A stretch of 64,000 nucleotides of DNA from CAIXSC01 sp046349915 (GTDB taxonomy: Bacteria > Planctomycetota > Planctomycetia > Pirellulales > Pirellulaceae), in contig JAXMBL010000004.1 of the NCBI GenBank assembly GCA_046349915.1, positions 1,116,001-1,180,000 of the forward strand, given 5' to 3'. The notes under the pieces were generated by a model. It did no database searches and was not told the DNA's origin. It saw only the letters and a program-made list of their open reading frames with translations. How positions within the stretch are numbered: the first letter of the stretch is position 1; each line of letters begins with the position of its first letter. Below, piece by piece: positions 1 to 8,255 of this stretch. Position numbers and translations under genes: made by a program.

Positions 1-773
1 AAGATGTTCTCGCTGTCGCGATCGTTGGCACTCGACACGCCACCCACTACGGTTTGCAAACGGCAGAGCGTCTGGCGGGTTCTTTGGTGAAAGCTGGTTA
101 CACAGTGGTCAGCGGGTTGGCTCGCGGCATTGACGCCGCCGCTCACCGAGGCGCCCTCTCCGCGGGCGGCCGCACCATCGCAGTCCTCGGCAGCGGAATC
201 TTGAATCTTTACCCGCCCGAACACACCCAACTCGCCGCCGATGTGCAGGCCAACGGCGCCGTGCTAAGCGAAGCACCGCCGCGCATGCCCGCATCGGGTG
301 GCATGTTTCCTCAACGGAATCGCGTCATCACCGGATTGAGCCTGGGAACTATCGTTGTTGAGGCAGCCGAGCGTTCCGGTGCACTCGTTTCCGCGACGCA
401 CGCAATGGAGCAAGGACGCGAGGTTTTCGCGGTTCCTGGACGCATCGATAGCCGCATGTCCCGCGGTTGTCATCAACTGCTCCGTGACGGAGCAACCTTG
501 GTTGAGTCGATCGACGATGTGCTCGAACAACTAGGGCCGCTCACCGACATCGCCAAGCTCGCCGATGGCCGTGAGGTACGCCATGCCGCCGAATTACAAC
601 TCAACCCCTTAGAGCAACGCGTACTTGCCGCCATCGATCAAGAAGCTACTGGAATCGAGGCCGTCGTGGTGCGTAGCGGCTTGGCGGTTCATCGCGTACT
701 CGCAACCTTGACCGTCTTGGAGATGAGACGCCTTATACGCCGGCCCAGCGGTAGTATGGTTTGTCGTGTTTAG
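1..773 (+). CDS. dprA: DNA-processing protein DprA, 5' end outside window
   Basis: C-terminal two thirds of DprA (Smf), which loads RecA onto incoming single-stranded DNA during transformation. The frame is open to the left edge, and codons before the first TTG (position 54) already encode the Rossmann segment VAIVGTRHATHYG, so the gene starts upstream. Visible family motifs are SGLARGIDAAAHRGAL, IAVLGSG and PQRNRVITGLS, which form the ssDNA-binding Rossmann-like fold. The last ~55 residues, from LNPLEQRVLAAI, look like the C-terminal winged-helix domain seen in many DprA proteins. The stop is at 771-773. The following gene mtnA lies about 270 bp downstream, so co-transcription is possible but not shown. 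Confidence 0.93.
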   Translation, partial: DVLAVAIVGTRHATHYGLQTAERLAGSLVKAGYTVVSGLARGIDAAAHRGALSAGGRTIAVLGSGILNLYPPEHTQLAADVQANGAVLSEAPPRMPASGGMFPQRNRVITGLSLGTIVVEAAERSGALVSATHAMEQGREVFAVPGRIDSRMSRGCHQLLRDGATLVESIDDVLEQLGPLTDIAKLADGREVRHAAELQLNPLEQRVLAAIDQEATGIEAVVVRSGLAVHRVLATLTVLEMRRLIRRPSGSMVCRV

Positions 774-1047
774 TTGGCGCCACGAAAGAAAGATTGCAGC
801 CAGGCATCCTTTCAATCCATCGCCCTCTGACTCCCCATCGACGTATACACCTCGATCTCGATTACGTAGAGTATTGGCATTCCCGCTGCGCTGTCGCGTG
901 TAATGACATAGGCTGTCCCAACGCAGGACAAGGTCGCTAGGGCCGTTTGACGCGGACCGAACCGACGGAAGGAAAGTCCGTCGAGCCTTGCCTCTTGTTG
1001 CGACCGAGCACATATTTCCTCCTGAAGTGAAGCACTTGATTCTCCCC

Positions 1048-2115
1048 ATGAGCACAATTCCCACTCTAGAGTGGGTCGGCGATATCGACGGCCATCTCTG
1101 TCTGCTCGATCAAACTCGCTTGCCCATCGAAGCAATACAACTTGAATGCCGCACCGTGCCGGTGGTGGAACACGCGATCAAGACGCTGCAAGTACGCGGA
1201 GCGCCCGCGATCGGAATCGCCGCCGCCTACGGCGTTTGTATCGGAATCCAAGACTCGCTTGCTGAAGAATCTGCACTTTATCAGTCGCTCGCCCACACCA
1301 TCTCGGTGCTCGCCGCCAGCCGCCCAACCGCCGTCAATCTGTTCACGGCACTCGACCGCATGCGGGAGCGGGCCGATCAACTGCGTGGCTCGGGTTCGCC
1401 GCATTCAATTGCCAAAGAACTACTCAACGAAGCACGGCGGATTCACGATGAGGATCGTGCAATGTGCCACGCGATTGGTCGGTTCGGCTCCACGCTCATC
1501 CCCGACAACGTTGGCGTGCTGACTCACTGCAATGCCGGAGGACTTGCCACTTCCGAGTACGGCACGGCCCTGGCCGTCATCTTTGCTTCACACGAATCCG
1601 GTAAACGCGTGCACGCCTATGTCGATGAGACTCGCCCGCTCCTTCAGGGTGCTCGGCTGACCGCCTGGGAACTCATGCAGCATGGCATTCCCACGACGTT
1701 GATTTGCGACAATATGGCGGCACAGGTGATGGCGGAAGGAAAAGTCGCGGCAGTCGTCGTGGGGGCGGATCGAATCGCCGCCAATGGCGATACCGCGAAC
1801 AAAATCGGCACCTATGGCGTCGCCTTGCTCGCTCGAGCTCACGGCATTCCGTTCTTCGTCGCCGCGCCTACGACGACTTTCGATTTGCAGTTGAGCGACG
1901 GTCGCGGAATTCCGATCGAGCAACGCGCCGCTACCGAAGTGACTCACCACGGAGGTCGTCGCCTCGCGCCCGAAGGAGTGGAGGTCTACAACCCCGCGTT
2001 CGACGTCACCCCCGCGCATCTCATCGATGCCTTGATCACCGACCGCGGCGTCATTAAACCGGTGAATCAAACTACGATCGCACGGATTCTGGCAGCGCCT
2101 CCAGGATCGCCTTGA
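1048..2115 (+). CDS. mtnA: S-methyl-5-thioribose-1-phosphate isomerase MtnA
   Basis: Converts 5-methylthioribose-1-phosphate to 5-methylthioribulose-1-phosphate in the methionine salvage pathway; cytoplasmic. The product is 355 residues, the normal family length. RGAPAIG lies near residue 50. The catalytic cysteine sits in THCNAGGLAT at residue 161 and the catalytic aspartate in VGADRIAANGDTANKIG at residue 241, matching the C160/D240 pair described for Bacillus MtnA. The frame is open further upstream to a TTG at 988, but homology begins at MSTIPTLEW, so the ATG at 1048 is chosen. The last 44 bp overlap the 3' end of the convergent glycosyltransferase gene. No other methionine salvage gene is next to it. 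Confidence 0.95.
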   Translation: MSTIPTLEWVGDIDGHLCLLDQTRLPIEAIQLECRTVPVVEHAIKTLQVRGAPAIGIAAAYGVCIGIQDSLAEESALYQSLAHTISVLAASRPTAVNLFTALDRMRERADQLRGSGSPHSIAKELLNEARRIHDEDRAMCHAIGRFGSTLIPDNVGVLTHCNAGGLATSEYGTALAVIFASHESGKRVHAYVDETRPLLQGARLTAWELMQHGIPTTLICDNMAAQVMAEGKVAAVVVGADRIAANGDTANKIGTYGVALLARAHGIPFFVAAPTTTFDLQLSDGRGIPIEQRAATEVTHHGGRRLAPEGVEVYNPAFDVTPAHLIDALITDRGVIKPVNQTTIARILAAPPGSP

Positions 2116-3238
2116 GCCGCGTTAACTCGACTGACGGCGAATGTTCACGCAGAACCACATTTCGAGCCGCTTCCGACAGGCCAACACGCGTATCGCCTGG
2201 CATCGAAAACAGCTCGTCCACGCGCTGCGCCATTTGGTGCAAGTGAGTACGGGGCACGACGAGACCACTGACTCGATCCGTTAGCACTTCGGGGATGGCG
2301 CCTGCATCCGAGGCGATCACGGGTACGCCGCACGCCATGGCCTCCAACAGACTGTTGGGCATGCCTTCCCAAAGCGATGGAAATAGCATCGCGTCCACTT
2401 GTCGCATGTGCTGGGCGACCAAGTCAGCGTCCGCGATGTGGCCCGTCAAGATGATTCTCTCCTTGATCGCTGGGTCGGCCGTCGCTCGTTCATACTCCCC
2501 ACGATCCTGCTGCCGAACCTCGCCGATCAACAGCAGGCGAGTGGGTTGTCGCTGGTGTGTTTCGCGAAGAGCCTGCACGAGAAACGGCAGGCCCTTCTTC
2601 GCTCGTAGTTCGCCAGAGAACCCCAAAACCGCGTCAGACGCTTCAATGCCCAACTGCGAGCGGAGCGTCTCATCGCGCGGTCCGGGAGAGAATCTCTCCG
2701 CGTCAACCGAGTTGGGCAAAACGATCGCTTCACGATCCACCAAGGTCTCGATCTTGCTCGCCAAAACCCGCGAGACCGCCACGATCCGCTGGCACTTCCT
2801 CAAACACCATTCCAGCCGACCAAAGTCTCCGGGAGGAAATAGTTCGCGGTCAATGTCGTTTCCTCGCGCGGCCAACGTCACGGGAATCCGTTGGTGAACT
2901 CCAAACCAAGTGGCGAGGAAGCCCGCGTGAGCGATGTAATGACCCCAAATTGCGTCAAACCGACGCTGATTATGCAGCCACTCCAGGAAAATCAGCGATT
3001 GCTGCAAGGTAAAATCGAGATTCCTCGCCATGCCCATTCGATGCAACGCAACCGTTGGTGACAGCAACGTGGATTCCGCGGCCCCCGATGGCAGATCGCG
3101 AGCCAGCACGAAAACATCCACGGAGTGTCCCAGGCGGGAAATGGCCTGCGAGATCCGGGCCGCACTCGAGGCCACTCCGCCGATCTCCGGTGGAAAATGT
3201 TCGGCGACGAAAAGAAGTTTCACGAAATTCTTGCTCAC
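2072..3238 (-). CDS. Glycosyltransferase family 4
   Basis: A 388-residue GT-B fold glycosyltransferase. The N-terminus, LLFVAEHFPPEIGGVAS, is the typical GT4 donor/acceptor loop. The C-terminal domain carries the EX7E nucleotide-sugar motif in LWEGMPNSLLEAMACGVPVIAS, followed by DAGAIPEVL. The protein has no signal peptide or obvious membrane segment, so it is probably cytoplasmic or peripheral and adds a sugar to a lipid- or protein-linked acceptor; sugar and acceptor cannot be read from sequence. Its ATG overlaps the TGA of the upstream TPR protein gene by four bases (ATGA), so the two are probably translationally coupled. Its 3' end overlaps mtnA in antisense. Confidence 0.88.
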   Translation of the reverse strand: MSKNFVKLLFVAEHFPPEIGGVASSAARISQAISRLGHSVDVFVLARDLPSGAAESTLLSPTVALHRMGMARNLDFTLQQSLIFLEWLHNQRRFDAIWGHYIAHAGFLATWFGVHQRIPVTLAARGNDIDRELFPPGDFGRLEWCLRKCQRIVAVSRVLASKIETLVDREAIVLPNSVDAERFSPGPRDETLRSQLGIEASDAVLGFSGELRAKKGLPFLVQALRETHQRQPTRLLLIGEVRQQDRGEYERATADPAIKERIILTGHIADADLVAQHMRQVDAMLFPSLWEGMPNSLLEAMACGVPVIASDAGAIPEVLTDRVSGLVVPRTHLHQMAQRVDELFSMPGDTRVGLSEAARNVVLREHSPSVELTRLKAILEALPESVRS

Positions 3239-5991
3239 TTCGGCAGCGGGTCGTTCTGAAAGCGATTCAGCTGGACTTGGAATGGTTTGTAACGCGGCGA
3301 CAACGAGACGGCTCGTTGCGAGTTCTTCACCGCCTCTTCGCGATTTCCTCGTTGGAAATGAACTTCAGCCAGAGTATCAAAGTAACTCGCACTCTCCGGC
3401 GACAACTCGACTGCCCGACTCGCATGCTCTAACGCCTCGTCGAGCCGGCGACGGCAGCGAGCCGCAACCCAGGCAGTATTGTTACGATGAAAGGCGCTGT
3501 TGGGATACTCAGTGAGTACTCGCGTCATTGCATCAAATGTTTCGTTGAACAATTTATCCGCGTCCGCTCGTCTCTGGGCTTGATCCAGCAACGGCGCCAA
3601 TTCCTCCGCGAGTCTGACGTCGTTGGGCGAGGTTTCCCAAGCGACTCGCGCCAACGCATTGGCGTCATCGAAGCGATTCGCAAGAATGGCCGCTTTGGCC
3701 TTGTGTTTCGCGATCAAGAAGGGGAATCGCAAATAACTCTCGACGTCCAAAAAGTTGTAGATCACTCGCAAATCAGCCAGCATATGCCGTTCCCACAAAT
3801 GCGCGGCCTCCAGAGGGTCGCTTTCGTCGAGCACTTCGCCGAGCAACCGGGCGGCGTCGTTGGTCTCCCAATGCTCGCAGGGCCCTGTGCGTAAGGCGAA
3901 GTCGAGCAAGTCACGAGCCTTCGCGGTGTGGCCGCGTTGATGGACCTGTTGTCCCAGGGTGTGACGCAATTGACTACCAAGCGACAACAGTCGAGCTCGA
4001 CGCTGCATTTGTTGCCCGGTCGACGTATCGCCAGAGTTCTCCAGGGCGATTCCCGCAAGCAATAAAGGAAGAGGTTGGAGAGGGTCGAGTTCCGCGGCCT
4101 TTTGGTACCACTTGGCCGCCGCCCTCCACTCTTTACTCTCCGCCTCGATATCCCCGAGCCTCAAGGCGCTGCTGGTCCTTTGAGCGGCCGTGATTTCGAG
4201 GAGCTTACGCGCGGAATCAAGCTGGTTGCGAGCCAAATAGGTAGCAGCCAGCGATTCGACGAACTTGGCCTTGGTCTCGATCTGCGGCATGGTCTGCGCG
4301 AGATCCATGGCAGGTTGCAGCCATTGTTGCAACTCGGCATCCAAGCCTTCGGGCGACGAAGCCTGCATCAAGCGATGAATGCGGGCGAGCCATTTTGCCA
4401 GTGGCATCGTGGGTTCGGACTTGAGCAACACCAATTGCCAAGCCATGGCCTCTTCGACACGAGTGCCAAACAACCCTCGCAGAACACCTGGCAACTCGGT
4501 GTCCTTGTCGACCGCCTGCTCGGCGTGAGCGAACGCAGGTTCCAACATTCCCAATCTCAATTCGGTTTGCGACAATTGAATCAAGAACTCGGCTCGTCCT
4601 CCAGAACTACGGTCGCGAGGCCCCGCATCTTGAGCGTGGCGATTGAGTACATTGAGTACTTCGGCGGCGCGTTCCTTCTGTCCCAGCACGTGCAGCACGC
4701 GAGCGACCGAGAGGGCCAAGCGGAACCGCTGATAACGCTGAGCGGCCAGGGAAGTTGCGGGCGCGGGCAAGGCATCTAGCCAAGCGGCATTGATCAGGAC
4801 GCCGTCTTTCAGGCCCGTGTAATCGAATGCCTCGCGGTAGCGATGTTGGTAGGTGAGAAGCTCGAATGCGGCCAAAGGTTGAGCGACCTTGAGCAATTCG
4901 ATCGCTTCCGTTGCTCGTCCGCTAATGAATAAAGCCTCGGCGACGTTCCATTGAGTGGCGGATTGAGTCTTCTCGTCCGTGGCCATCTTCTTGAGTTCGG
5001 TGACGTACTTTTCCACATCGTCCTTCATACCAGCGCGTGTCGCAGCCGCCAGGTTGTAACCCAACGCTTCGACTTGGTTCGCGGCGGGGACGAGCGTAGT
5101 GGTATAAGGCATCGGCAAACCAACTCCAACCTCACGCTGGATTCGGGCCAACTCTTCCCACTGCCGGCCTTCCAGCAGTAAGGCCCGTTGCATGGCCAAG
5201 TCATTTCCCTCACGAGCGACCTTGAGCGCCGCCGTCAAATCCCCTTTCGCTCGCAGCAAGTACGACAACAAGCGACGGCTGTGGGGCAGAGGCTTTTCGG
5301 CGATCTCCTTAGTCGTTCGTTCGATGCGCGCGTCGAGCGACCCTTGGGTTAAGTGAAATGCGGTAATGGCGAGCATGCCCGCGTCGTTGGCGGCATTCAT
5401 GTCAAGCAAACGTTCCGCATTCTCCAGATCGCCTTGGCTGATCAACTCAGCCAACGCATTATTGGCGTCTTTGAAAAAGCGATCGAGGACGGCGTTGCGA
5501 GTGACCGGGTCCGTCTCGGCCTCCAGTAAGCGGAAGACGGCCTCATGTTGTTTGGATTCCGCGAGTTTGTGCAGGATGGCGGCTCGCCGTTCCGTCGGGG
5601 CGTTCCGGAACTCTTGGATCAAGTTGACCACCTCGGCCGGAGTGTCGGGGAAAATGCCGTACCGGAATCGCTCCAGGATCGAACGCGCACGGAGACGCAC
5701 CTCGGCGTCGACGCTGGCTGCCGCCGTCTTCAAGGCGGGTTCCGCGGACCGACCCGCCTGCCAAAGCCGCCGGGACGCTTCTTCGCGAGTCGCCAAACGA
5801 TCGCTGCCAAGTTCAGCGACCGCGCGAGCGATATCCTCCGCCGACACAGGCGACACGGGAGAATCGGGCGGCACGGGAGAATCACTCGCTGGCGGCGTCC
5901 CGCGTTGCTCGTCAGGAGTCGCCGTGGGCGTCGAATCTTGCCACGCCAATAGGGAGGTAGCTAGTACAAACAGGTACGTCGATTGGATCAT
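3235..5991 (-). CDS. Large secreted TPR-repeat protein
   Basis: 918 residues. The N-terminus (MIQSTYLFVLATSLLAWQDS) looks like a signal peptide, followed by a Pro/Ser/Thr-rich stretch to about residue 45. Residues ~50-110 resemble a HEAT-like helix pair (ARAVAELGSDRLATREEASR, ARSILERF), and most of the rest consists of degenerate tetratricopeptide helices, including a clear C-terminal TPR (SASYFDTLAEVHFQRGNREEAV). No catalytic motif is seen. Such proteins usually act as periplasmic scaffolds. The gene is co-directional and overlaps the following glycosyltransferase gene by four bases, which suggests a two-gene operon for envelope glycan or surface assembly; that role is inference. Confidence 0.8.
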   Translation of the reverse strand: MIQSTYLFVLATSLLAWQDSTPTATPDEQRGTPPASDSPVPPDSPVSPVSAEDIARAVAELGSDRLATREEASRRLWQAGRSAEPALKTAAASVDAEVRLRARSILERFRYGIFPDTPAEVVNLIQEFRNAPTERRAAILHKLAESKQHEAVFRLLEAETDPVTRNAVLDRFFKDANNALAELISQGDLENAERLLDMNAANDAGMLAITAFHLTQGSLDARIERTTKEIAEKPLPHSRRLLSYLLRAKGDLTAALKVAREGNDLAMQRALLLEGRQWEELARIQREVGVGLPMPYTTTLVPAANQVEALGYNLAAATRAGMKDDVEKYVTELKKMATDEKTQSATQWNVAEALFISGRATEAIELLKVAQPLAAFELLTYQHRYREAFDYTGLKDGVLINAAWLDALPAPATSLAAQRYQRFRLALSVARVLHVLGQKERAAEVLNVLNRHAQDAGPRDRSSGGRAEFLIQLSQTELRLGMLEPAFAHAEQAVDKDTELPGVLRGLFGTRVEEAMAWQLVLLKSEPTMPLAKWLARIHRLMQASSPEGLDAELQQWLQPAMDLAQTMPQIETKAKFVESLAATYLARNQLDSARKLLEITAAQRTSSALRLGDIEAESKEWRAAAKWYQKAAELDPLQPLPLLLAGIALENSGDTSTGQQMQRRARLLSLGSQLRHTLGQQVHQRGHTAKARDLLDFALRTGPCEHWETNDAARLLGEVLDESDPLEAAHLWERHMLADLRVIYNFLDVESYLRFPFLIAKHKAKAAILANRFDDANALARVAWETSPNDVRLAEELAPLLDQAQRRADADKLFNETFDAMTRVLTEYPNSAFHRNNTAWVAARCRRRLDEALEHASRAVELSPESASYFDTLAEVHFQRGNREEAVKNSQRAVSLSPRYKPFQVQLNRFQNDPLPK

Positions 5992-6169
5992 GGGTTGGTC
6001 TCCGTCGCGGGCAGTCCCCGTAGTCTAGCGACTGACGGACCGCGGGGCGATGGTTGAGCGGAATTGCATTTGCCTTCGGCGAGCCCCAGAATACGACACC
6101 GTCGTCCTAAGCTGGGGAGAGATCAACTGGCCTCAGCTCACGCTCTGTTTACCCTTGGGAGTAACGAAC

Positions 6170-7267
6170 ATGGCCGCCCGTTATCGCATCGCCGTCATTG
6201 GACATACTGGACGAGGCAACTACGGACATGATGTCGACCGAGTGTGGTTGGAGATCCCGGATTGCGAAATCGTGGGAGTGGCCGACCCCGATGAGAATGG
6301 TCGCCAGCAGGCAGCGAAGCGACTGAAAACCGACAAGGTCTACTCCGACTACCTCAAGATGCTGGACGAAACGAAGCCGCAGATTGTGAGCATTTGCCCC
6401 CGCTGGCTCGACCAGCATCGCGACATGGTGGTCGCGGCCGCGGAACGAGGCATCCACATCTTCATGGAGAAGCCGTTTTGCCGCTCGCTGGCCGAAGCCG
6501 ACCAGATGATCGCCGCCTGCGAGAAACGCGACGTCAAGCTCGCGATTTCCCACCAAACTCGCTATAGCCCGAAGCTGCAGGTCGTGAAGAGCATGATCGG
6601 AGACGGCATGCTCGGCGACATCTTGGAATTGCGAGGCCGCGGCAAGGAAGACGCCCGCGGCGGCGGCGAGGATCTCTGGGTGCTCGGCAGCCACGTTATG
6701 AATTTGATCCATTATTTTGGCGGCGAACCGCAGTGGTGCTTCGCGCAAGTGCTGCAAGACGGTCAGTCGATTTCGAAGGGAAATGTGAAACAGGGCAATG
6801 AGGGAATTGGGCCGTTGGCGGGCGACCAAGTCTCCGCGATGTATGGTCTGGACGACGGCGCGACCGCCTATTTCGGCTCTAAACGCGGCACGGCGGGTGG
6901 ACGATTCGGTCTTCAGATATATGGTTCCAAGGGAATCGTCGAGATTCTGACGGGGCACCTGCCGGCAGTGAACTTCTTGCCCGATCCCGCATGGTCGCCG
7001 GGACGCAGCGGCAAAGCTTGGGTTCCCGTATCTTCCGCGGGTCCCGGAAAACCTGAGACCTTGAAGGAGGGAGGATTGCTTGGAGGCAATATTTTGGCCT
7101 GCCAAGATCTGTTGGCAGCGATCGAAAACGACCGTCAGCCAGAATGCAGCATGTACGAGGGAAGAACGACGATCGAGATGATTTCGGGAGTCTTCGAGTC
7201 GCAGCGAGTGCGCGGCCCAGTACCTCTGCCGCTCAAGAATCGCGACAATCCGCTCGCTTCGCTGTAG
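6170..7267 (+). CDS. Gfo/Idh/MocA family oxidoreductase
   Basis: A 365-residue NAD(P)-dependent oxidoreductase of the glucose-fructose oxidoreductase / inositol dehydrogenase family. The N-terminal Rossmann motif is IAVIGHTGRGNYGHD, the conserved EKP motif is in FMEKPFCRSLAEAD, and the C-terminal half has the family alpha/beta substrate domain. The frame extends 40 codons upstream, but the ATG at 6170 has GGGAG about 8 bases before it and begins right at the family N-terminus (MAARYRIAVIG). No twin-arginine signal is present, so it is cytoplasmic, unlike many planctomycete paralogues. Substrate unknown; sugars or cyclitols are usual. It is convergent with the SDR gene, with only 30 bp between stop codons. 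Confidence 0.9.
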   Translation: MAARYRIAVIGHTGRGNYGHDVDRVWLEIPDCEIVGVADPDENGRQQAAKRLKTDKVYSDYLKMLDETKPQIVSICPRWLDQHRDMVVAAAERGIHIFMEKPFCRSLAEADQMIAACEKRDVKLAISHQTRYSPKLQVVKSMIGDGMLGDILELRGRGKEDARGGGEDLWVLGSHVMNLIHYFGGEPQWCFAQVLQDGQSISKGNVKQGNEGIGPLAGDQVSAMYGLDDGATAYFGSKRGTAGGRFGLQIYGSKGIVEILTGHLPAVNFLPDPAWSPGRSGKAWVPVSSAGPGKPETLKEGGLLGGNILACQDLLAAIENDRQPECSMYEGRTTIEMISGVFESQRVRGPVPLPLKNRDNPLASL

Positions 7268-7268
7268 G

Positions 7269-7303
7269 GTAGTTTTTTCGTCCGGCTGACGAACTGCCTA
7301 GCG
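7269..7303. repeat. Solo copy of the ISAzo13-type terminal repeat
   Basis: Contains GGTAGTTTTTTCGTCCGGCTG, nearly the same as the right end of the element at 10954-11798, then a few extra bases and GCCTAG. It fills the gap between two convergent genes and includes the last bases of the SDR gene. Possibly a leftover of an excised or decayed element. Confidence 0.55.
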
Positions 7304-8155
7304 CAGTCCCATGGCATGAGCCATGAACCAGTCAAACCAGCGGTTGGGCAGGTTGGCGTAAGCCCAGATGGCGAGCCGCGTGCGAAAGCCGACGGGGTAG
7401 CGCGGGCGCGGCCATCGCGAAAGCAAGGCATGCCTGACCGCCCGCACCACTCGTTCCACGGGCATGCCTGTGTCGCCCATGGACCGGGCGGCCTCGCGGA
7501 CCTTTTCCAACTGATCGACATAGACCTGGCGCGATTCTTCGTCCAAAAACTCCGTTCCCTCAAACGTATCGGCAATCATCTTGTCCCAGATCGGGGTGGA
7601 TACGCTGTCGGGTTCGATCAGCGACACCGGCAGCTTCCACGGCCCCAGTTCCACTCGCAGCCCGTCGGCCAGCGATTCCAGGGCATGTTTGGACGAAGCG
7701 TAGGCGCCCATGAATGGCGGAGTCACCACTCCGCTGATCGATCCCATCAAGACGACTCGCCCACTCACGGGGCGCAGCAAGGGCAGAAAGTGGCGAGTCA
7801 CTCGATGCGTGCCGAACACATTCACTTCGAACTGTCGACGCAGTTGGTCAGTCGTCACCAGCTCCCAGGGACCAGGCACAATGATGCCCGCGTTGTTGAC
7901 GAGTCCGTCGAGCCCTTGGGCGCCGAGTTCTTGGAGCGACTGCCGGACTGTCGCGGCGGCCTTTCCCACCCCTGCTTCGTCGGTTACATCCAGTAGAACG
8001 GGTTCGATTTGGCCGCGAGCCGCTTCTCGGAGCCGTTGTCCGTCTTCTTCCTTCCGTACGCCCGCGAAAACGCGAATCGAACGCGAGGCGAGATCGTGAG
8101 CGCACGCTTCTCCAATGCCTGTCGAGCAACCCGTGATCAAGATGTTGCGCATCAA
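7298..8155 (-). CDS. Short-chain dehydrogenase/reductase
   Basis: 285-residue classical SDR. The cofactor motif TGCSTGIG is at residues ~8-15, NNAG near residue 88, the catalytic serine in MGSISG, and the YxxxK motif as YASSKHALESLADGLRVEL. Length and the extended C-terminus (FRTRLAIWAYANLPNRWFDWFMAHAMGLR) resemble the retinol-dehydrogenase / 17-beta-HSD-like branch that acts on lipid or polyol substrates; the exact substrate is unknown. It lies downstream of the acyltransferase gene in the same direction with a 100-bp gap, so it may be the last gene of a leftward unit that begins with the D-2-hydroxyacid dehydrogenase. Confidence 0.9.
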   Translation of the reverse strand: MMRNILITGCSTGIGEACAHDLASRSIRVFAGVRKEEDGQRLREAARGQIEPVLLDVTDEAGVGKAAATVRQSLQELGAQGLDGLVNNAGIIVPGPWELVTTDQLRRQFEVNVFGTHRVTRHFLPLLRPVSGRVVLMGSISGVVTPPFMGAYASSKHALESLADGLRVELGPWKLPVSLIEPDSVSTPIWDKMIADTFEGTEFLDEESRQVYVDQLEKVREAARSMGDTGMPVERVVRAVRHALLSRWPRPRYPVGFRTRLAIWAYANLPNRWFDWFMAHAMGLR

Positions 8156-8255
8156 GCTCGGTCCTGGATGATATGAAGAGGAATGGAGTTCAGTACGCGG
8201 CGCCTGAATGAGTTGGCTCGAGCCGGGACCTTGCTGGACCCGCGACGACTTGTCG

